A stretch of 10,174 nucleotides of DNA from Candidatus Adiutrix sp. (GCA_031273445.1 JAISRV010000197.1:1-10174), one strand, 5' to 3'; positions 1 to 7,253 are shown, counted from the first letter of the stretch. A program made the numbers and translations. Notes: generated by a model from the letters alone, not told the origin.

Positions 1-13
1 GTCGCTTCGCTCC

Positions 14-43
14 GTCGCCCCTCTCCGGGGGCGACCGCTTTTT
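14..43 (+). terminator. Probable intrinsic terminator on the plus strand at the left edge
   Basis: A perfect 8-bp inverted repeat (14-21 with 28-35, arms GTCGCCCC and GGGGCGAC, 6-nt loop) is followed after three bases by five T residues (39-43). The T run is on the plus-strand side, so it would end a plus-strand transcript entering from left of the window. It faces the end of the DUF3786 gene, as expected between convergent genes. On the minus strand the hairpin has no T run after it, so it is a poor terminator for the DUF3786 gene. Confidence 0.55.
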
Positions 44-76
44 AAAAATGTTCGCCTACGCCCGAGAACTGCTGGT

Positions 77-718
77 TTAACGGCTCTGGCCAGCCAGATT
101 TTTGGCCGCGCCCATCAGGCGATAAACCAGGGCTGAGCCGAGCCAGGAGATGTCTTCGTTCGTGAGGCAGGAGGCGATGACCCGATCAAAAAGAACCAGG
201 CCCGCGCTTTCGAATTCTTCGTCGGCCAGGTGCACCGCGGCCAGAAGGTCGATATTCGGCAAAACCCTGAACCGGCCGGCCTCATCGCCGAAGCCTCGAA
301 CCGCCTCGCCGCCCAGGGCCGCCGTCGCCCTGGTCAGAAGGCCGGGCGCCTGGCCGAAGACTTTAGCCAGAGGGGCTTCGGCCCGGCTGTGGAAGGCCTT
401 GGCGTAGAATTCGCCGCCGGGTATCTGGCGATAGGCCGCCCACTCGCCGGTCGGCGGCAGGCCCTTGGCCCCGGTCAAGTAGTGCAGCACCAACACCGCG
501 TCGGTCAGGCTGAAGCCTTCACCCTCTTTGGGGTCGCGCCAGGCCACGTCCATAGCGGGCGCGGCCACCCGCACGGGACGGCCGAAAAAAACCAGTTCGA
601 AGCTGTCGTCTTCCGGGCGCCAATCAGCGCCGGCGGCGGCGGCCAAGATCCGCGGGTCTTGGCCGGCCAATTCTTCCGCGGCGATGCGGCAGGCGTTTTT
701 GTAGTCGTCGACTCTCAC
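77..718 (-). CDS. DUF3786 family protein
   Basis: A 213-residue soluble protein that I recognise as DUF3786, a family of unknown function found mostly in anaerobic Desulfobacterota and relatives. The recognisable core is at residues 69-110: FSLTDAVLVLHYLTGAKGLP, a GEW(A)AYR segment, then IPGGEFYAKAFHSR. Another conserved-looking stretch, around 152-180, reads VLPNIDLLAAVHLADEEF followed by GLVLFDRVI. No signal peptide or membrane helix is visible. The start is GTG at 718, preceded by AAGGAG at suitable spacing, which supports this start over an internal Met. It lies just downstream of the terminator of the DHH gene (745-775), and I see no convincing promoter between them, so expression may rely on readthrough or an unrecognised promoter. 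The family call is fairly secure; the biochemical role is unknown. Confidence 0.8.
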   Translation of the reverse strand: MRVDDYKNACRIAAEELAGQDPRILAAAAGADWRPEDDSFELVFFGRPVRVAAPAMDVAWRDPKEGEGFSLTDAVLVLHYLTGAKGLPPTGEWAAYRQIPGGEFYAKAFHSRAEAPLAKVFGQAPGLLTRATAALGGEAVRGFGDEAGRFRVLPNIDLLAAVHLADEEFESAGLVLFDRVIASCLTNEDISWLGSALVYRLMGAAKNLAGQSR

Positions 719-744
719 GGACGCTCCTTGATTAAGCTGAATTT

Positions 745-775
745 AAAAAAAAGCGAGAGCCTTTGGCTCTCGCTT
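745..775 (-). terminator. Strong intrinsic terminator after the DHH phosphoesterase gene
   Basis: Positions 751-761 and 765-775 form a perfect 11-bp inverted repeat with a 3-nt loop (GC-rich core GCGAGAGCC/GGCTCTCGC). On the minus strand it is followed directly by eight T residues (752-745), partly shared with the base of the stem. It starts 20 bases past the stop codon of the DHH gene. This is the clearest Rho-independent terminator in the window. Confidence 0.9.
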
Positions 776-794
776 CGCGTGGGGCGAAGGGGTT

Positions 795-1715
795 TCAATA
801 TGAATTTTCCTCGTGAATATAATTTATGATGGTTCCCAGCGCTTCGTCGACCATTTGGGGCAGCACCTGACAGGTGGCCACGGCCTCGTGCCCTCCGCCG
901 CCGAAGTGAAGGGCGATGCTGCCCAGATTGTCCTTGCTGACGCGGTTGAGGATGCTGTTGCCCAAGGCCAGAGCCACGTTTTTGCGTTCCCTGTCCCAGG
1001 TGACGTGAATGCTGACTTTACACTCCGGATACATGGAATAGACCAGGAAGCGGTTACCGGCGTAAATGAGCTCTTCATTGCGGAAATCGATGATCAGCAC
1101 GTCGCCGGTCTGGCGTGAACAGCGTTTCAGCATATTGCGAAAGAGGTGCTCCTGCTCGAAATAGCGGTCGGCCCGCTCCTTGACGTCAGGCTGGAGCAAT
1201 ATTTCCGGGGCGGACAGGGAGCGGCAGAATTCGATCATCTCCAGCATCAGCTGATAGTTGGAGATGCGGAAATCGTGAAAACGGCCGAGGCCCGTGCGCG
1301 GATCCATGATGAAGCCAATGAGAATCCAATCAGTGGGGGCGTCGATTTGCGAGGCGGTCAGGTCGGCGCTGTCGACCTTGTCGACCGCCTCCATCATCGG
1401 GGTCCAATGGGCCGGGAAACGAGCGGCGCCGCCGAGGAAGTCATATACCACCCTGGCGCAGGAAGGGGCTATCCTCGACATGCCCCGGTAAGATATGGCC
1501 CCCAGCCGTTCGCCTTCGCTGGTATGGTGATCGAACCACATGCCGCAGCCGGGAGCGTAGGGGATATTGGCCAGAATATCGTTGCCGTTTATTTCCACCA
1601 GCCCATCCTGTATGTCCTTCGGATGGACAAACTTATAGCTGTCGATAAGGCCGGCCTCCTTCAGGAGAGCCCCGCAGGCCAGGCCGTCAAAGTCGGATCG
1701 GGTCACCAGACGCAT
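795..1715 (-). CDS. DHH-family phosphoesterase (exopolyphosphatase-like)
   Basis: A 306-residue member of the DHH phosphoesterase superfamily, metal-dependent (usually manganese) hydrolases of phosphodiester or phosphoanhydride bonds that include RecJ, nanoRNases, pyrophosphatases and exopolyphosphatases. Visible motifs in order: motif I RSDFDGLACGALL at 6-18, motif II FDHH at 61-64, an acidic third motif in AVDKVDSADL at 110-119, and the DHHA1-type glycine-rich motif FGGGGHEAVATC at 271-282. Close relatives in sulfate reducers are usually annotated as exopolyphosphatase-like, but the substrate cannot be read from sequence; nanoRNA or cyclic dinucleotide cleavage is equally possible. Start is ATG at 1715 with GAGGAA upstream. 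It lies 52 bases after tRNA-Leu with no good terminator between them, so it may share the tRNA promoter. A strong terminator follows. Confidence 0.85.
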   Translation of the reverse strand: MRLVTRSDFDGLACGALLKEAGLIDSYKFVHPKDIQDGLVEINGNDILANIPYAPGCGMWFDHHTSEGERLGAISYRGMSRIAPSCARVVYDFLGGAARFPAHWTPMMEAVDKVDSADLTASQIDAPTDWILIGFIMDPRTGLGRFHDFRISNYQLMLEMIEFCRSLSAPEILLQPDVKERADRYFEQEHLFRNMLKRCSRQTGDVLIIDFRNEELIYAGNRFLVYSMYPECKVSIHVTWDRERKNVALALGNSILNRVSKDNLGSIALHFGGGGHEAVATCQVLPQMVDEALGTIINYIHEENSY

Positions 1716-1767
1716 AAATTCCTCATTTCTTAAAACCTACTTGAGGGGTTATCTGGAATTAACAAGA

Positions 1768-1855
1768 TGGTGCCCGGAGCCGGAATCGAACCGGCACAGC
1801 CGCTTGGGCCGAGGGATTTTAAGTCCCTTGCGTCTACCAGTTCCGCCATCCGGGC
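1768..1855 (-). tRNA. tRNA-Leu(UAA), 3' CCA encoded
   Basis: The reverse complement folds as a class II tRNA. The acceptor arm GCCCGGA (1855-1849) pairs with TCCGGGC (1778-1772), followed by discriminator A and an encoded CCA (1770-1768). The anticodon stem AGGGA/TCCCT encloses the loop CTTAAAA, giving anticodon TAA, which reads leucine UUA (and UUG by wobble). A long variable arm, diagnostic of Leu/Ser/Tyr tRNAs, lies between the anticodon and T arms, and the T loop has the canonical GGTTCGATTCC form. Total length with CCA is 88 nt. A near-consensus promoter ends just upstream. Confidence 0.97.
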
Positions 1856-1864
1856 CTATAATCC

Positions 1865-1893
1865 TTAATAACTCCTGCGCCGTTTAATGTCAA
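1865..1893 (-). promoter_or_regulatory. Sigma70-type promoter of tRNA-Leu
   Basis: On the minus strand TTGACA (1893-1888, perfect -35) and TATTAA (1870-1865, 4 of 6 in the -10) are separated by exactly 17 bases. Transcription would start near 1858, only about three bases before the mature tRNA 5' end, which is typical of tRNA promoters. The DHH gene downstream may be served by the same promoter. Confidence 0.8.
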
Positions 1894-1949
1894 GAAAATT
1901 AAATGAAATCAAAGACCCGGCCGGAGAGTTCAGGCCGCCGCGGCCAAAT

Positions 1950-2453
1950 TCATCTGGCCCAGACGATCAAGTTGGCGTCGGGCTTTTCCGACTCTCTGAA
2001 TCCGGCTTGCCGCAAAAGGCTCAAGGCCAGTTCATCCGGATAGGAAGAGCGCAGGACCATGCGGGTTATATCCAGATTCAGCAGCATTTTGGCGCATATG
2101 GCGCAAGGCTGGGTAGTGCAGTAGAGAGTCGCCGCCTTGATGGCTATGCCATGCTGGGCCGCCTGCAAAACAGCGTTCTGTTCGGCGTGAATCGCCCGGC
2201 ACATCTCGTGGCGCTGGCCGGAAGGAATGCCCATCTCTTTGCGCAGGCAGCCCGCTTCACGGCAATGCGCCAAGCCGCTGGGCGCCCCGTTGTAGCCTGT
2301 CGCCAGCACCCGGCGATCGGAAACTAAAATAGCCCCGACCTGACGCCGCAGGCAGGTGGAACGAGTGCCGGCCAGTTCCGCCAGCTGCAGGAAATATTCA
2401 TCCCACCCCGGCCGCGAACCGGTGGTCGCCGAACCGCTCTCGTCGTTTTTCAC
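1950..2453 (-). CDS. Deoxycytidylate (dCMP) deaminase, ComEB-like
   Basis: A 167-residue zinc-dependent deaminase that converts dCMP to dUMP, the substrate of thymidylate synthase. The cytidine/dCMP deaminase signature is complete: HAEQNA at 89-94 provides the zinc ligand His89 and catalytic Glu91, and [10 protein letters not shown] at 113-122 provides the zinc ligands Cys117 and Cys120. The [12 protein letters not shown] segment at 53-64 is typical of the dCMP deaminase/ComEB branch and argues against tRNA adenosine deaminase or RibD. Start is GTG at 2453, 13 bases after the glyA stop, with only a weak ribosome site, so translation is probably coupled to glyA. Pairing with glyA is logical because both feed thymidylate synthesis. 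In many relatives nrdR and the riboflavin genes follow; here the tRNA-Leu gene does. Confidence 0.93.
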   Translation of the reverse strand: MKNDESGSATTGSRPGWDEYFLQLAELAGTRSTCLRRQVGAILVSDRRVLATGYNGAPSGLAHCREAGCLRKEMGIPSGQRHEMCRAIHAEQNAVLQAAQHGIAIKAATLYCTTQPCAICAKMLLNLDITRMVLRSSYPDELALSLLRQAGFRESEKPDANLIVWAR

Positions 2454-2466
2454 GAGGCCGTCCAGC

Positions 2467-3711
2467 TTACATATTCGGATACAGAGGAAATAATTGGCAA
2501 AGCGTCTCCACTTTCTGACGTATTTTTTTCAAGCGGTTGTCGTCGTTCGGGGTGGACAGCGCCTCGACGATGAACCCGGCCGCCTGATCCATCTCCGGCT
2601 CTTTCATGCCGCGCGTAGTCAGGGCAGGAGCGCCCAGGCGCAGTCCGGAAGTTATGGTATTCGGCCTGGGGTCAAAAGGTATGGAATTCTTATTAGTGGC
2701 GATGCCGGCTTTTTCCAGCGCTTGCTCGGCGGCCAGGCCGGTCAGATTTTTGCTGCGCAAGTCCAGAAGCGCCAGATGAGTGCTGGTGCCGCCGGAAACG
2801 ACGCGGAATCCCGCGTCGGCCAGATTGGCGGCCAGACGTGCGGCGTTTAAAACCACTTGGTGCTGATAGTCCATGAAGTCGGGGGTCAGGGCTTCGCCAA
2901 AGGCCACAGCCTTGGCCGCGATGACATGCACTAAAGGCCCCCCTTGAATGCCGGGGAAAATTTGACCGTCCACCTGTTTGGCCAGCGGCTTTTTACAAAG
3001 AATCAAGCCGCCGCGCGGCCCGCGTAAAGTCTTGTGGGTAGTGCTGGTGACGATATCAGCCAAGCCCACGGGCGAAGGATAAATGCCGGCGGCCACCAAG
3101 CCTGCGAAGTGGGCCATATCGACCACCAGAACAGCGTTGGCCAGATCGGCGGCTTCGCGAAATTTGGCGAAATCAATGATCCGCGGATAGGCGGAAGAGC
3201 CGGCCACAATGACTTCGGGTTTTATCTCGTCGGCTTTCTTCAAAAGCGCGTCATAGTCGATCAATTCCGTATCTTCCCGTACGCCATAGGTATGAACGGT
3301 AAAAATACGGCCGGAAAAATTGACCTGGGAACCATGGGACAGGTGGCCGCCATGGGCCAGATCCATGCCCAACAAGGCATCGCCCGGCTTCATGACCGCG
3401 AAATAAGCCGCCATGTTGGCCTGGGAGCCGCTGTGAGGCTGAACATTGGCGTGCTCGGCCTGGAACAGTTTCCGGACCCGGTTGATGGCCAGTTCCTCAA
3501 TTTGATCCACGAATTCGCAGCCGCCGTAGTAACGGCGGCCCGGATAACCTTCAGCATACTTGTTATTGAGAATTGAACCGTTGGCGGCCAGGACGGCTTC
3601 CGAGGCGAAATTTTCCGAGGCGATGAGTTCCAGACAGCGCCGCTGCCGTTCCAATTCGTTTTTAACCAGCGCGCCTATCTGCGGATCTTGCCGGTCCAGA
3701 ATTGTTTCCAT
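2467..3711 (-). CDS. glyA: Serine hydroxymethyltransferase
   Basis: A 414-residue PLP enzyme that interconverts serine plus tetrahydrofolate with glycine plus 5,10-methylene-tetrahydrofolate, the main source of one-carbon units. Family landmarks are all present: LIASENFAS at 29-37, the [15 protein letters not shown] active-site stretch at 50-64, SGSQAN at 94-99, the DMAHFAGL segment near 198-205 that contacts PLP, and the Schiff-base lysine Lys227 in [14 protein letters not shown]. Length matches the bacterial norm. An in-frame upstream extension to 3825 exists but overlaps the end of rpiB and resembles no known N-terminus. The start at 3711 has AAGGA upstream and gives the usual family N-terminus. 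It sits 19 bases after rpiB and 13 before the dCMP deaminase, so the three are surely co-transcribed. Confidence 0.97.
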   Translation of the reverse strand: METILDRQDPQIGALVKNELERQRRCLELIASENFASEAVLAANGSILNNKYAEGYPGRRYYGGCEFVDQIEELAINRVRKLFQAEHANVQPHSGSQANMAAYFAVMKPGDALLGMDLAHGGHLSHGSQVNFSGRIFTVHTYGVREDTELIDYDALLKKADEIKPEVIVAGSSAYPRIIDFAKFREAADLANAVLVVDMAHFAGLVAAGIYPSPVGLADIVTSTTHKTLRGPRGGLILCKKPLAKQVDGQIFPGIQGGPLVHVIAAKAVAFGEALTPDFMDYQHQVVLNAARLAANLADAGFRVVSGGTSTHLALLDLRSKNLTGLAAEQALEKAGIATNKNSIPFDPRPNTITSGLRLGAPALTTRGMKEPEMDQAAGFIVEALSTPNDDNRLKKIRQKVETLCQLFPLYPNM

Positions 3712-3730
3712 ATGTCTCAATCCTTTAGCG

Positions 3731-4216
3731 TCAGGGAATTTTATCAAGACGCGCCTGGTGGCGGCCGCCTTCAAAAGGAGTAGCCAGAAAAACATCGACC
3801 ATGGCCAGCGCCAGGCCTTCGCCAACCACTCTCTCGCCCAAAGTCAGAATGTTGGCGTTATTGTGAGCCCTGGCCATGCGCGCCAGAAACTCGTTGGCGC
3901 AGCTAGCCGCGCGAACGCCCCGGACGCGGTTGGCGGCTATAGCCATGCCCAGGCCGGAGCCGCAGACCAGGATGCCCGCGGCAAAACGACCCGCCGCCAG
4001 GCTTTCGGCCAAAGGAAAGGCATAATCGGGGTAGTCGACCTTGTCCGCTTCGTCGGACACGCCAAAGTCAAACACGCTGAGGCCGGCCGCAAGGAGATGG
4101 TCTTTAACCGCTTTTTTCAGACGCCGGCCGGCATGGTCACTGGCCACCGCCAATTGCGCTTCCATGGGGCCGGGCCATTTGTTGGCGGCATATTCATCTA
4201 TTATGGCCAGATTCAT
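3731..4216 (-). CDS. rpiB: Ribose-5-phosphate isomerase B
   Basis: A RpiB/LacAB-family sugar-phosphate isomerase interconverting ribose 5-phosphate and ribulose 5-phosphate in the pentose phosphate pathway. With the start at 4216 it has 161 residues. Visible motifs: ASDHAG at 25-30, the catalytic cysteine Cys85 in [16 protein letters not shown], and the phosphate-binding [12 protein letters not shown] at 118-129. Normal family members begin just before the SDHAG motif, so this start leaves a roughly 17-residue N-terminal extension. A Met at 4165 would give a conventional 144-residue protein but has no ribosome site, whereas 4216 has only a weak AAAGA. Further in-frame extension to 4351 runs into the fabF terminator region and is unlikely. 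Genes rpiB and glyA are commonly adjacent in bacteria. Confidence 0.93.
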   Translation of the reverse strand: MNLAIIDEYAANKWPGPMEAQLAVASDHAGRRLKKAVKDHLLAAGLSVFDFGVSDEADKVDYPDYAFPLAESLAAGRFAAGILVCGSGLGMAIAANRVRGVRAASCANEFLARMARAHNNANILTLGERVVGEGLALAMVDVFLATPFEGGRHQARLDKIP

Positions 4217-4263
4217 AGTATTTTCTTTAGCGCCGACCAGAAGCGGAAACTGAATCAACGGCG

Positions 4264-4310
4264 CGCCTCCGCCGCGAAAGCCGGGCCTGACAGGAAAGTC
4301 GCCGGAGGCG
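4264..4310 (-). other. Inverted repeat upstream of rpiB
   Basis: A perfect 8-bp inverted repeat (4264-4271 with 4303-4310, arms CGCCTCCG and CGGAGGCG) encloses a 31-nt loop in the 176-base gap between fabF and rpiB. There is no T run, so it is not an intrinsic terminator. It could be leader structure of a transcript that includes rpiB. I could not find a clear promoter in this gap. Confidence 0.4.
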
Positions 4311-4349
4311 TTTAATCTAATTTTCCGCTGACCGCGCCCGCCCGCCAAC

Positions 4350-4401
4350 AAAAACCCGGCGCCGGGCGCCTCAGAGCTGGCCCGGCCGTTTCTTAAACGG
4401 C
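4350..4401 (-). terminator. Tandem hairpins and T run after fabF
   Basis: Reading the minus strand, a perfect 7-bp hairpin (4395-4401 with 4385-4391, loop of 3) contains the fabF stop codon itself. A second GC-rich hairpin (4370-4358, GGCGC/GCGCC around a CCG loop, alternatively the palindrome 4355-4366) is followed by five T residues (4354-4350). The second element looks like a weak intrinsic terminator. It could be partial, allowing acpP-fabF transcripts to continue into rpiB-glyA. Confidence 0.5.
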
Positions 4402-5652
4402 TTTAAAAATCAGACAACCGTTGGTGCCGCCGAAACCAAATGAATTGCTCATGGCCGCCTTGACTTTGACTTTACGGGAGACATTGGGCACATAATCCAG
4501 GTCGCAGCCAGGGCCTGGCTCGTCCAGATTTATGGTGGGCGGCAACATGCCGTCATAAAGGGCCATGACCGAAATGACCGCTTCAAGCCCGCCGGCCGCG
4601 CCCAAAAGGTGGCCGGTCATGGATTTGGTGGAACTGACGGCCAGCTTATAGGCATGCTCGCCGAAAGTCGACTTTATGGCCACGGTTTCAATCAGGTCGT
4701 TTAAGTCGGTGGAGGTTCCGTGGGCGTTGATATAGCCTATGTCGGTCGGGGCCAGGCCGCAAATGGCCGCATCTTCCAGAGCGGCCCGCATGGCGGCAAT
4801 GGCGCCTTCGCCGTTTTCCGGCGGGGCGGTCATGTGGTAAGCATCGCTGGAGGCGCCGAAGCCGGCCGCTTCGGCATAGATTTTTGCGCCCCGGGCCACG
4901 GCGTGTTCCCACTCTTCTAAAACGATGACGCCGGCCCCTTCGCCGATGACGAAACCGTCACGGTCTTTGTCAAAGGGGCGGCTGGCTTTTTCAGGGGCGT
5001 CATTTCTGGTGGAAAGGGCCTTGAGGGCGTTGAACCCGGCCACGGCCAGCGGCGTGATCACCGCCTCGGCTCCGCCGGCGATCATGGCGGTATAGCCGTT
5101 GTCGCGGATCTGCTGAAAGGCCCAGCCCACAGCGTGGGTGCCGGCGGCGCAGGCCGTGGAAACCATGAGATTGGGGCCCTTGACGCCCAGCTCAATGGCG
5201 ATTTGACCCGGAGCCATATTGCCGATCATCATGGGCACAAAAAAAGGGCTGACCCGATCGGGGCCCCTGCTTAAAAGAACCTCATGGTTGGCTTCGATGG
5301 TGGCAAGACCGCCCAGGCCGCAACCCATGGCGCAGCCGACTTTCAGGGCCAGAGATTCGTCAACGGCCAAGCCGCTGTCAGCCATGGCCATTTTAGCGGC
5401 GGCCACGGCATACTGGATAAAAAGGTCAAAACGTTTGACCGCCTTTTTATCCAGATAGTTTTCAGGGCTAAAACCTTTAACTTCAGCGGCTATGGACGTC
5501 TTTTGGGCTGAGGCGTCGAATCTGGTTATAGGGCCTACGCCGCTTCTCCCGTCCAGAAGGGCATGCCAGGAAGAATCCAGATCATTGCCTACAGGGGAAA
5601 GCAACGCGGCTCCGGTCACGGCCACACGTTTTGGTGAAGAGGTCCTGGCCAC
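4393..5652 (-). CDS. fabF: 3-oxoacyl-[acyl-carrier-protein] synthase II
   Basis: A 419-residue beta-ketoacyl-ACP synthase that condenses acyl-ACP with malonyl-ACP in the elongation cycle of type II fatty acid synthesis. The Cys-His-His triad is intact: Cys168 in [13 protein letters not shown], His311 in [11 protein letters not shown] and His348 in [15 protein letters not shown], together with the conserved Lys343. The [10 protein letters not shown] motif at 402-411 includes the gatekeeper-region phenylalanine. Length and motifs fit FabF rather than FabB, FabH or a polyketide domain. Start is GTG at 5652; its AAGGA ribosome site overlaps the acpP stop codon, implying translational coupling to the carrier protein, the enzyme's substrate partner. 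Hairpins at its 3' end probably limit readthrough to rpiB. If no FabB exists elsewhere it must carry all later condensations (inference). Confidence 0.97.
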   Translation of the reverse strand: MARTSSPKRVAVTGAALLSPVGNDLDSSWHALLDGRSGVGPITRFDASAQKTSIAAEVKGFSPENYLDKKAVKRFDLFIQYAVAAAKMAMADSGLAVDESLALKVGCAMGCGLGGLATIEANHEVLLSRGPDRVSPFFVPMMIGNMAPGQIAIELGVKGPNLMVSTACAAGTHAVGWAFQQIRDNGYTAMIAGGAEAVITPLAVAGFNALKALSTRNDAPEKASRPFDKDRDGFVIGEGAGVIVLEEWEHAVARGAKIYAEAAGFGASSDAYHMTAPPENGEGAIAAMRAALEDAAICGLAPTDIGYINAHGTSTDLNDLIETVAIKSTFGEHAYKLAVSSTKSMTGHLLGAAGGLEAVISVMALYDGMLPPTINLDEPGPGCDLDYVPNVSRKVKVKAAMSNSFGFGGTNGCLIFKAV

Positions 5653-5662
5653 AGGCGCGTCC

Positions 5663-5899
5663 TTATTGTGGCATGCTTGAAATAAAATCGACCGCGTTTT
5701 GAACGGTCTTTATCTGCTGGGCGGCTTCATCCTCGATTTTGACGTCGAACTCTTCTTCCATGGCCATGATAAGCTCAACCAGATCAAGGGAGTCGGCGCC
5801 CAGATCATCCTGAAAGGAGGATTCGGGGCGAATTTCAGCCGCATCCACGGACAATTGCTCCGCAACGACTTTAATTACTCTTGAGGTGATGTCGGACAT
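5663..5899 (-). CDS. acpP: Acyl carrier protein
   Basis: A 78-residue acidic helical carrier that bears growing fatty acyl chains on a 4'-phosphopantetheine arm. The attachment serine is Ser37 in the canonical [11 protein letters not shown] motif, followed by the acidic recognition helix ([14 protein letters not shown]). Length equals the family norm. The start at 5899 has a strong AAGGAG ribosome site seven bases upstream, which suits the very high expression ACP needs. It is separated from fabG by 286 bases holding its own promoter (6122-6150) and a leader of about 215 nt, and is followed after 10 bases by fabF. In many bacteria the fabG-acpP gap is also where a dedicated acpP promoter lies. 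Confidence 0.97.
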   Translation of the reverse strand: MSDITSRVIKVVAEQLSVDAAEIRPESSFQDDLGADSLDLVELIMAMEEEFDVKIEDEAAQQIKTVQNAVDFISSMPQ

Positions 5900-6115
5900 G
5901 TTTTCTCCTTATTTGCGGTCACTTATTTTTAACCGGTTGTATCGGCCGGAAAGCGGCTCTCGGGCATTTTCAGGCCCGGAGACCCGCTTGTCGGCAACGC
6001 GGCTGCTAGCTTGCATGCGCTAGAACCAAAAGACTTTTTAAAGCTGACGACCGACCGACGAACCAAGGTCGCCGGCTCTCGGCTGCGCCTGAACATCGCC
6101 AGTCGTCTCAATAAT
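5900..6115 (-). promoter_or_regulatory. Long 5' leader of acpP
   Basis: Between the inferred start site (about 6115) and the acpP ATG lie some 215 transcribed bases with no recognisable protein family. They contain several short inverted repeats: CTAGC/GCTAG around GCATGC near 6006-6023, and a GGGC/GCCC-based stem with a bulge near 5959-5983. A 10-nt direct repeat (CGGCTCTCGG in plus orientation) occurs at 5954-5963 and 6073-6082. A 55-codon frame (6096-5929) is also open. No known riboswitch class is recognisable by eye. It may be a regulatory or stabilising leader; this is inference. Confidence 0.4.
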
Positions 6116-6121
6116 TTTTTT

Positions 6122-6150
6122 ATTTTAATGGAAAAACGCCAAATACTCAA
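6122..6150 (-). promoter_or_regulatory. Sigma70-type promoter of acpP
   Basis: On the minus strand TTGAGT (6150-6145, 4 of 6) and TAAAAT (6127-6122, 5 of 6) are spaced by exactly 17 bases, within an AT-rich island in an otherwise GC-rich region. Transcription would start near 6115 and give acpP-fabF its own supply independent of fabG. Confidence 0.7.
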
Positions 6151-6168
6151 GGCCGCTGTTCCGGCCTT
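6149..6168 (-). terminator. Hairpin after fabG, possible weak terminator
   Basis: A perfect 7-bp inverted repeat (6149-6155 with 6162-6168, AAGGCCG/CGGCCTT, 6-nt loop) begins 17 bases after the fabG stop. The nearest T run on the minus strand is more than ten bases away (GGCGTTTTTCC), so it is not a textbook intrinsic terminator. It directly abuts the -35 element of the acpP promoter. Confidence 0.35.
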
Positions 6169-6185
6169 CTGTTTAGGGCGTATTT

Positions 6186-6935
6186 TTAAAGATAAAGCCC
6201 GCCGTTTACGTGGATGGTCTGACCGGTGACATAAGCCGCTCCGTCGCCGGCCAGAAAAGCCACGACTTCGGCCACATCTTCAGGCGAGCCGAAACGGCCG
6301 GCGGGTATGCGCCCCACAAAAGATTCGCGCAGCTTTTCGTCCAGCTTGGAGGTCATGTCCGTGGCAATGAAGCCAGGGGCCACGGCATTTACCGTGACCC
6401 CTCGCGAAGCCAGCTCCAGGGCCATGCTTTTGGTCAGGCCGACCAGCCCGGCCTTGGAGGCGCAGTAGTTGGCCTGGCCGGGATTTCCGCTGAAAGCCAC
6501 CACCGAGCTTAAGTTGATGATGCGGCCCCGGCGCTGCTTCATCATAACCTTGGCGGCCGGCCTTGAGCAGGCGAAAGCGCCGAAGAGATTGGCTTCCAGG
6601 ACGGCGCGCCAGTCCTCGTCAGAGAGGCGCACGCTCAAATTGTCGCGCGTCAAGCCGGCGTTGTTGACCAGAACATCAAGCCGGCCGTAACGGGAGACGA
6701 TATCCTCAATATGCCGCTGGGCGGCGACGCTGTCTTCAGCCGCCCAACATTGAGCTTCAGCCGCTCCCGTTCGGTCTTTCAAAAGGGCCAGCGTCTCCGC
6801 CGCGCCGGGCGAAGACGGATTAACGTGAGTGAAGACAATCGCCGTATCCGGCGCAGCCAGCTTCATGGCCACGGCCCGGCCTATGCCGCGCGCGCCGCCG
6901 GTGACAAGCGCCACTCTGCCGATGCCTATATCCAT
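6186..6935 (-). CDS. fabG: 3-oxoacyl-[acyl-carrier-protein] reductase
   Basis: A 249-residue short-chain dehydrogenase/reductase that performs the NADPH-dependent reduction of beta-ketoacyl-ACP to beta-hydroxyacyl-ACP. Classic SDR landmarks: the nucleotide-binding TGGARGIG at 12-19, NNAGLTRDNL at 91-100 (the FabG-type form of the NNAG motif), catalytic Asn115, Ser144, Tyr157 and Lys161 (YCASK), and a C-terminal GQTIHVNGG. The match to FabG rather than a generic SDR rests on the NNAG-T-RDNL and VNGG segments and on its place next to acpP and fabF. Start is ATG at 6935 with AAGGGATG upstream. The gene upstream is a ferredoxin, not fabD or fabH as in the classic cluster. It is probably transcribed with yceD-rpmF-ferredoxin. 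Confidence 0.95.
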   Translation of the reverse strand: MDIGIGRVALVTGGARGIGRAVAMKLAAPDTAIVFTHVNPSSPGAAETLALLKDRTGAAEAQCWAAEDSVAAQRHIEDIVSRYGRLDVLVNNAGLTRDNLSVRLSDEDWRAVLEANLFGAFACSRPAAKVMMKQRRGRIINLSSVVAFSGNPGQANYCASKAGLVGLTKSMALELASRGVTVNAVAPGFIATDMTSKLDEKLRESFVGRIPAGRFGSPEDVAEVVAFLAGDGAAYVTGQTIHVNGGLYL

Positions 6936-7017
6936 ACTTTAAATCATCCCTTAACAAAACAGAATTGATGGATTATGATAAAAGCGCGCTCTGAAATATT
7001 TTCGCCGCTGCGCCAAA

Positions 7018-7242
7018 TCAGCCTTCCGGAACCTTGGCGTCGTCGGAACAAAAAACAATAGCCCCAGCCGGACACACTTCCAGACAGGAGGCGCACTGCC
7101 GACAGCCCACGCCTATGCTGACGCCCGGGCGACCCTGCTCAATGGCTCCGAACGGACAATATTCACGGCATAAGCCGCAGCCAAGGCAACCGCCAATCAC
7201 GATAAGGCGGGCATAACCGCTTTTACCGTTAACGCCCGCCAT
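7018..7242 (-). CDS. Small ferredoxin with two 4Fe-4S motifs
   Basis: A 74-residue protein with two complete 4Fe-4S binding motifs of the clostridial-type ferredoxin fold: Cys19, 22, 25 and 29 ([12 protein letters not shown]) and Cys47, 50, 53 and 57 ([12 protein letters not shown]), each followed by an xGAI turn, plus an extra Cys65. It would be a soluble low-potential electron carrier, or a small subunit of a redox enzyme. The partner is not shown by the sequence. Start is ATG at 7242; the nearest ribosome-site-like bases (GGGTG) are weak. It lies 90 bases after rpmF, with a 10-bp hairpin between them, and 82 bases before fabG. In the classic cluster this slot is held by plsX-fabH-fabD. The ferredoxin call is secure; its role beside fatty acid genes is unknown. 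Confidence 0.92.
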   Translation of the reverse strand: MAGVNGKSGYARLIVIGGCLGCGLCREYCPFGAIEQGRPGVSIGVGCRQCASCLEVCPAGAIVFCSDDAKVPEG

Positions 7243-7253
7243 AGGGAAACACC

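Noticed and set aside
230..829. Long plus-strand open frame opposite the DUF3786 gene, and similar antisense frames opposite the DHH, glyA, fabF, secG and tpiA genes
   Set aside because: They are mirror frames of GC-rich coding sequence without ribosome sites or recognisable domains; the minus-strand genes have intact motifs.
3712..3825. N-terminal extension of glyA with a hydrophobic stretch resembling a signal peptide
   Set aside because: It overlaps the end of rpiB in another frame; the ATG at 3711 has AAGGA upstream and gives the standard SHMT N-terminus.
5929..6096. 55-codon open frame (MFRRSREPATLV...) in the acpP leader as a small gene
   Set aside because: It has no clear ribosome site, an odd Arg/Ser-rich composition and no family resemblance. 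It is kept only as part of the leader observation.
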